From NCBI RefSeq assembly GCF_014779595.1, contig NZ_JACXZT010000019.1, positions 1,664,462-1,728,461 of the forward strand: a stretch of DNA of 64,000 nt, read 5' to 3'. Source of the stretch: Halomonas sp. ML-15. Lineage in GTDB: Bacteria; Pseudomonadota; Gammaproteobacteria; Pseudomonadales; Halomonadaceae. The translations under genes and the position numbers were made by a program. Under the pieces are notes generated by a model. It was given only the letters and a program-made list of their open reading frames with translations, did no database searches and was not told where the DNA came from. Positions within the stretch are counted from its first letter, which is position 1. Every line of letters begins with the position of its first letter. Positions 60,487 to 64,000 of this stretch are shown in pieces.

Positions 60487-62112
60487 TCAGACGGCTCGCG
60501 CCGCTCGGGGTTCACGGGCGCGGGTGAAATAGCCCTCCAGGAAGGCGCCGAAGCGCTCCTCATCGCCCGCTTCGATTTCCCCCTGCTGGCGATGCGAGGT
60601 CTCGATCAACTCATCGAGCAGCGCGCGGTGCGCGGCATCCATTGGCTCGCGGCGGAACTGCTCGGCCTGCTCGCGGGCCAGCGCCAGCATCACCTCGGCG
60701 AAGCTCTGCTGGGTCTCCTTAAGCCGCGCCATGACGCGTCCCGACGGCGTCAACGAGGGGTCATCGAGCAGCGGTGCCAGTCCGCGCACCGCGTCGCTGT
60801 GCGGGCTGCCCTCCTCCAGGATATCGAGCAGCTCGGCCACCGCCTCGAGTTCGGTGAATATCTCATGCCCTCGTTCGGGCACCGAGCGCAGTTCGCCACC
60901 GATGTTCAGGCGCATCGCCGGGTCGCGCCCGCGCTCCACCACCAGGCGACGGTTGTCATCGAGGTGATCGCACTCGTCATCCGGGATCCATGGACTGTCG
61001 GAGAGCAGGCACCACATCAGGAAGGTGTCCAGAAAATACATCTGGGCAGCGTCCACGCCCAGCGGCAGCAGGGGGTTGAGGTCGAGGCAGCGCACCTCGA
61101 TATACTCCACGCCGCGCGCCTCGAGGGCCTGGCTGGGGGTCTCGTTGTGACGGGTCACCCGCTTGGGGCGGATGTCGCTGTAGTACTCGTTCTCGATCTG
61201 CAGGATGTTGGCGTTGAGTTGCTGCCAGGTGTCGCCTTGATTGACGCCCAGCGCCTGGTAGGGGGGCCAGGGCGTGGAAATCGCATGGCGCAGGGTACCG
61301 ACGTAGTTCGACAGCGAGTTGAAGCAGATCTTGAGCTGCTCCTGCACCTTGTTCTGGTAGCCAAGCCCCGACATGCGCAGCGTGGTGGCATAGGGTGACA
61401 GCAGGGTATCGGAGCCGTGCGCCTCGAGCCAATCGGGTGCCGGCTTGCCGTCCAGAAAGCTGCGGTCGATTGCCGGCGAGGCGCCGAACAGGTACATCAG
61501 CAGCCAGCTGTTACGGCGGAAGTGGCGAATCAGGCCGAAGTAGCGGCTCGAGCGGTAGTCGGCGTCCGACGAGGCGGCGGTGTCCGACGCCTGAGGGTCG
61601 ATCTCGCGCAGCAGCGGCCACAGGTCGTCGGGGAGCGACACGTTATAATGCACCCCGGCGATGGCCTGCATGATGCGTCCGTAGCGGACGTCGAGGCCCT
61701 TGCGGTAGACGTGCTTCATGGTGCCGATATTGGAGCTGCCGTAGTCGGCGATCGGCACGCTGGCGTTACCATTGAGCCGCGCCGGCATGCTGGCCGGCCA
61801 GATCAGCTCCTCCCCCAGGTAGTGATAGCTGAAGCGGTGCAGGTCGCCGAGAAACGCCAGCGCATCGTGGGGCTTGCAGTAGACCGGCGTGATGTACTCG
61901 AGCAGCGCTTCAGAGTAGTCAGTCGTGACGTGCGGATGGGTCAGCTTCGAGCCCAGCGCGTGGGGGTGCGGCGTCTGGGCGATGCGGCCGGCGGGATCGA
62001 CCCGCAGCCCCTCTTTTTCGATGCCGCGACGCAGGCGGCCGATCTGACCCTGCTGGGCCGGCGCCTTGAGCCGGGCGATGACGGAAGCGAGTGGCTCGGA
62101 CAAGGTGAACAC
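60487..62112 (-). CDS. gshA: Glutamate-cysteine ligase
   Basis: A protein of about 541 aa that joins glutamate and cysteine, the first and rate-limiting step of glutathione synthesis. Type I proteobacterial GshA signatures: GIEKEGLRVDPAGRIA, THPHVTTDYSEALLEYITP, and MQAIAGVHYNVSLPDDLWPL. The start is uncertain: GTG at 62112 or TTG at 62103 (preceded by GGGGTG) best match E. coli GshA, while the frame is open to an ATG at 62205. The extra stretch contains a perfect 9-bp hairpin (62164-62172 with 62183-62191) and looks like a 5' leader, not protein. Confidence 0.88.
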   Translation of the reverse strand: MFTLSEPLASVIARLKAPAQQGQIGRLRRGIEKEGLRVDPAGRIAQTPHPHALGSKLTHPHVTTDYSEALLEYITPVYCKPHDALAFLGDLHRFSYHYLGEELIWPASMPARLNGNASVPIADYGSSNIGTMKHVYRKGLDVRYGRIMQAIAGVHYNVSLPDDLWPLLREIDPQASDTAASSDADYRSSRYFGLIRHFRRNSWLLMYLFGASPAIDRSFLDGKPAPDWLEAHGSDTLLSPYATTLRMSGLGYQNKVQEQLKICFNSLSNYVGTLRHAISTPWPPYQALGVNQGDTWQQLNANILQIENEYYSDIRPKRVTRHNETPSQALEARGVEYIEVRCLDLNPLLPLGVDAAQMYFLDTFLMWCLLSDSPWIPDDECDHLDDNRRLVVERGRDPAMRLNIGGELRSVPERGHEIFTELEAVAELLDILEEGSPHSDAVRGLAPLLDDPSLTPSGRVMARLKETQQSFAEVMLALAREQAEQFRREPMDAAHRALLDELIETSHRQQGEIEAGDEERFGAFLEGYFTRAREPRAARAV

Positions 62113-62267
62113 CCCATGGCATGGAAGGATGGGGCCCGGCCCCTCTTCGCTGATGAAACGGTACGAGCGTCGGGCAACACCGCGACGCTCGCATAAGTGA
62201 CACATTATGGTGCCTGGCCGAGTCCTTTCAAGGCACTAAGCGTGAAAGGTGTTTTGTCACACGGGCA

Positions 62268-64000
62268 CTACTTGTCCTTGCGGCGTGCCTGCAACAGCGC
62301 CGCCCCCAGGGCGCCGACCTGCCCGCTGCTGCTGTCACCTCCCTGCTGCGCCGGCCGTGACTCGCGTTTGCGGCTGGGCTTGTCGCTGCGCGCCTGGCGC
62401 GCGCCCTGGCTGGTCTGCTCGCCGGGCTGGTCGTCGAGGCGCATGCTCAGCCCGATGCGGGCGCGCTCCAGATCGACGCTCATCACCTTGACCTTGACGA
62501 TGTCACCGGCCTTGACCACCGAGCGCGGATCCTCGACGAACTTGTGGGAAAGCGCGGAAATATGCACCAGACCATCCTGGTGCACGCCAACATCGACGAA
62601 GGCCCCGAAGTGGGTAACGTTGGTCACGGTGCCTTCGAGCAGCATGCCCACCTCGAGATCCTTGAGCGTCTCGACGCCATCGCGAAGTTCGGCGGCCTTG
62701 AACTCGGGCCGCGGATCGCGCCCCGGCTTGTCGAGCTCCTTGAGGATATCGCTGACGGTGGGTACCCCGAAGCGCTCATCGGCGAAGTCCGCCGGCTTGA
62801 GCGCCTTGAGAGTGGCGCTGTCGCCGATCAGGCCGCCCAACGAGCGCCCGCTGCGCTCGGCGATGCGCTCCACCAGCGGATAGGCCTCGGGGTGCACGGC
62901 GCTGGCATCGAGGGGGTTGTCGCCGTCCATGATGCGCAGGAAACCGGCACACTGCTCGAAGGTCTTGGGGCCCAGCCGACTCACCTCGAGCAGGGCCCGG
63001 CGGCTGTGGAAGGCGCCGTCGGCGTTACGCCGCGCGACGATGTTCTCGGCCAGCCCCAGGTTGAGCCCGGAGACCCGCGACAGCAGCGCCGTGGAGGCCA
63101 TGTTGAGATCGACGCCCACGGCGTTGACGCAGTCCTCGATCACCGCTTCCAGGCTGCGTGACAGCTGCACCTGGGAGACGTCGTGCTGATACTGGCCGAC
63201 ACCGATCGACTTGGGTTCGATCTTGACCAGCTCGCCGAGCGGGTCCTGCAGGCGCCGGGCGATGGACACCGCACCGCGGATGGTAACGTCGAGGTCGGGG
63301 AACTCCCGAGCGGCGTACTCCGAGGCGGAATAGACCGAGGCGCCGGCCTCGCTGACCATGACCTTGGCCAGCCGACGCGGCGCGAGCCGCTTGATCAGCT
63401 CAGCGGCCAGCTTGTCGGTTTCACGGCTGGCAGTGCCGTTGCCCACTGCGATCAGTTCGACGGCGTGCCGCTCGACCAGCTTGGCGAGCACCGCCAGCGC
63501 TTCGTCCCAGCGCTTCTGCGGCGCGTGGGGGTAGATGGTGGCGTGTTCGAGGAACTGGCCGGTGGCATCGACCACCGCCACCTTGCAGCCGGTACGCAGG
63601 CCGGGGTCGAGGGCCAGGGTCGGCTTGGGGCCGGCCGGCGCCGCCAGCAGCAGATCCTTGAGGTTGGCGGCGAAGACATCGATCGCCTCGAGCTCGGCGC
63701 GCTCGCGCAAGCGCCCCATCAGCTCGGTCTCGAGATGGGTGTAGAGCTTGACCCGCCAGGTCCAGCGCACCACCTCGGCGAGCCACTTGTCGGCGGCACG
63801 CCCCTGGTCGCTGATGCCGACGTGCTTGGCGATGGCGACCTGGGCCGGATGCAGCGGCGCCTCATCCTCGCCGGGCAGCTTGATGGCCAGCGACAGCACG
63901 CCCTCGTTGCGCCCGCGGAACATTGCCAGAGCGCGATGCGACGGGGTCTTGGCCAGCGCTTCGTCGTGTTCGAAGTAGTCGGAGAACTTGGCGCCCTGCT
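62268..64000 (-). CDS. tex: Tex-family transcription accessory protein, N-terminus outside window
   Basis: The C-terminal 577 codons of Tex, an RNA-binding protein linked to transcription and stress tolerance. Visible: an RNase H/YqgF-like domain ([20 protein letters not shown]), helix-hairpin-helix repeats ([38 protein letters not shown]) and a C-terminal S1 domain ([20 protein letters not shown]). A basic low-complexity tail (about the last 50 residues) ends the protein. The frame stays open to the window edge with [20 protein letters not shown] upstream of the first visible Met. Upstream of gshA on the same strand with a 155-bp gap. Confidence 0.93.
   Translation of the reverse strand, partial: QGAKFSDYFEHDEALAKTPSHRALAMFRGRNEGVLSLAIKLPGEDEAPLHPAQVAIAKHVGISDQGRAADKWLAEVVRWTWRVKLYTHLETELMGRLRERAELEAIDVFAANLKDLLLAAPAGPKPTLALDPGLRTGCKVAVVDATGQFLEHATIYPHAPQKRWDEALAVLAKLVERHAVELIAVGNGTASRETDKLAAELIKRLAPRRLAKVMVSEAGASVYSASEYAAREFPDLDVTIRGAVSIARRLQDPLGELVKIEPKSIGVGQYQHDVSQVQLSRSLEAVIEDCVNAVGVDLNMASTALLSRVSGLNLGLAENIVARRNADGAFHSRRALLEVSRLGPKTFEQCAGFLRIMDGDNPLDASAVHPEAYPLVERIAERSGRSLGGLIGDSATLKALKPADFADERFGVPTVSDILKELDKPGRDPRPEFKAAELRDGVETLKDLEVGMLLEGTVTNVTHFGAFVDVGVHQDGLVHISALSHKFVEDPRSVVKAGDIVKVKVMSVDLERARIGLSMRLDDQPGEQTSQGARQARSDKPSRKRESRPAQQGGDSSSGQVGALGAALLQARRKDK

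Noticed and set aside
1-64000. Transposase, integrase, toxin-antitoxin, restriction-modification or CRISPR-Cas genes
   Set aside because: None could be recognised on either strand; mobile traces are limited to non-coding inverted-repeat elements and REPs.

Overview
The window reads as chromosomal DNA of a GC-rich gammaproteobacterium, most likely a Halomonas-like member of the Halomonadaceae. The basis is conserved gene order (nudF-yqiB-cpdA; rppH-ptsP with lgt-thyA-folA), the protein style (rsd, dsbB, gshA, tex, rsmC, cmoM), Pseudomonas/Halomonas-type REP sequences and a compatible-solute-era porin/polyamine gene set. I assign the genus from memory of these families, not from a search.

Region by region: 0.0-3.9 kb is core (cysD start, cpdA, yqiB, nudF, a TPR protein, greB). 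4.0-15.4 kb is the most unusual part: two divergent gene sets separated by a 168-bp inverted-repeat element. Leftward run a COX/alpha-dioxygenase-type haem fatty-acid dioxygenase with both the catalytic Tyr and the proximal His, a short P450-like protein with a CYP74-like Cys motif, an Old Yellow Enzyme, a membrane-anchored di-haem cytochrome c and a small 4-TM protein. Rightward run a paralogous 4-TM protein and di-haem cytochrome, a 75-aa beta-domain protein and a patatin-like lipoprotein phospholipase, followed by a convergent lipase. The ordered set (lipase, dioxygenase, P450, OYE) parallels the enzyme logic of plant jasmonate/oxylipin synthesis. I propose it as an uncharacterised bacterial oxylipin or oxidised-lipid system.

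15.5-22.2 kb holds a lysozyme-like protein, rsmC, cmoM, an amidase and a PAS-PAS-GGDEF-EAL protein. 22.2-33.3 kb starts at tRNA-Arg(CCU) and looks like an accessory island: AT-rich RpiR and AraC/Rob-type regulators, a Sel1-repeat protein, a small lipoprotein, a large trimeric autotransporter adhesin with its TpgA-like anchor partner, and the decayed remains of a second, type I-secreted adhesin system (a TolC-like gene with a frameshift, a stop and deletions, plus an adhesin C-terminus). Two further c-di-GMP proteins follow at 33.4-37.3 kb, so three sit around the adhesin island.

37.3-41.5 kb is a four-gene polyamine-type ABC importer with a REP cluster inside it, then a general porin. 43.5-52.8 kb is core again (ProQ-domain protein, folA-thyA-lgt, a receiver-domain membrane protein, an NRDE protein, ptsP, rppH, a HAD phosphatase). 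53-64 kb has a malate:quinone oxidoreductase, an RND efflux pair, rsd, a lipoprotein, dsbB, gshA and the 3' part of tex. Several small non-coding repeats are dispersed between genes: two different MITE-like inverted-repeat elements, two copies of a larger intergenic repeat, and the REP cluster. No transposase, CRISPR array, rRNA or prophage gene was seen.
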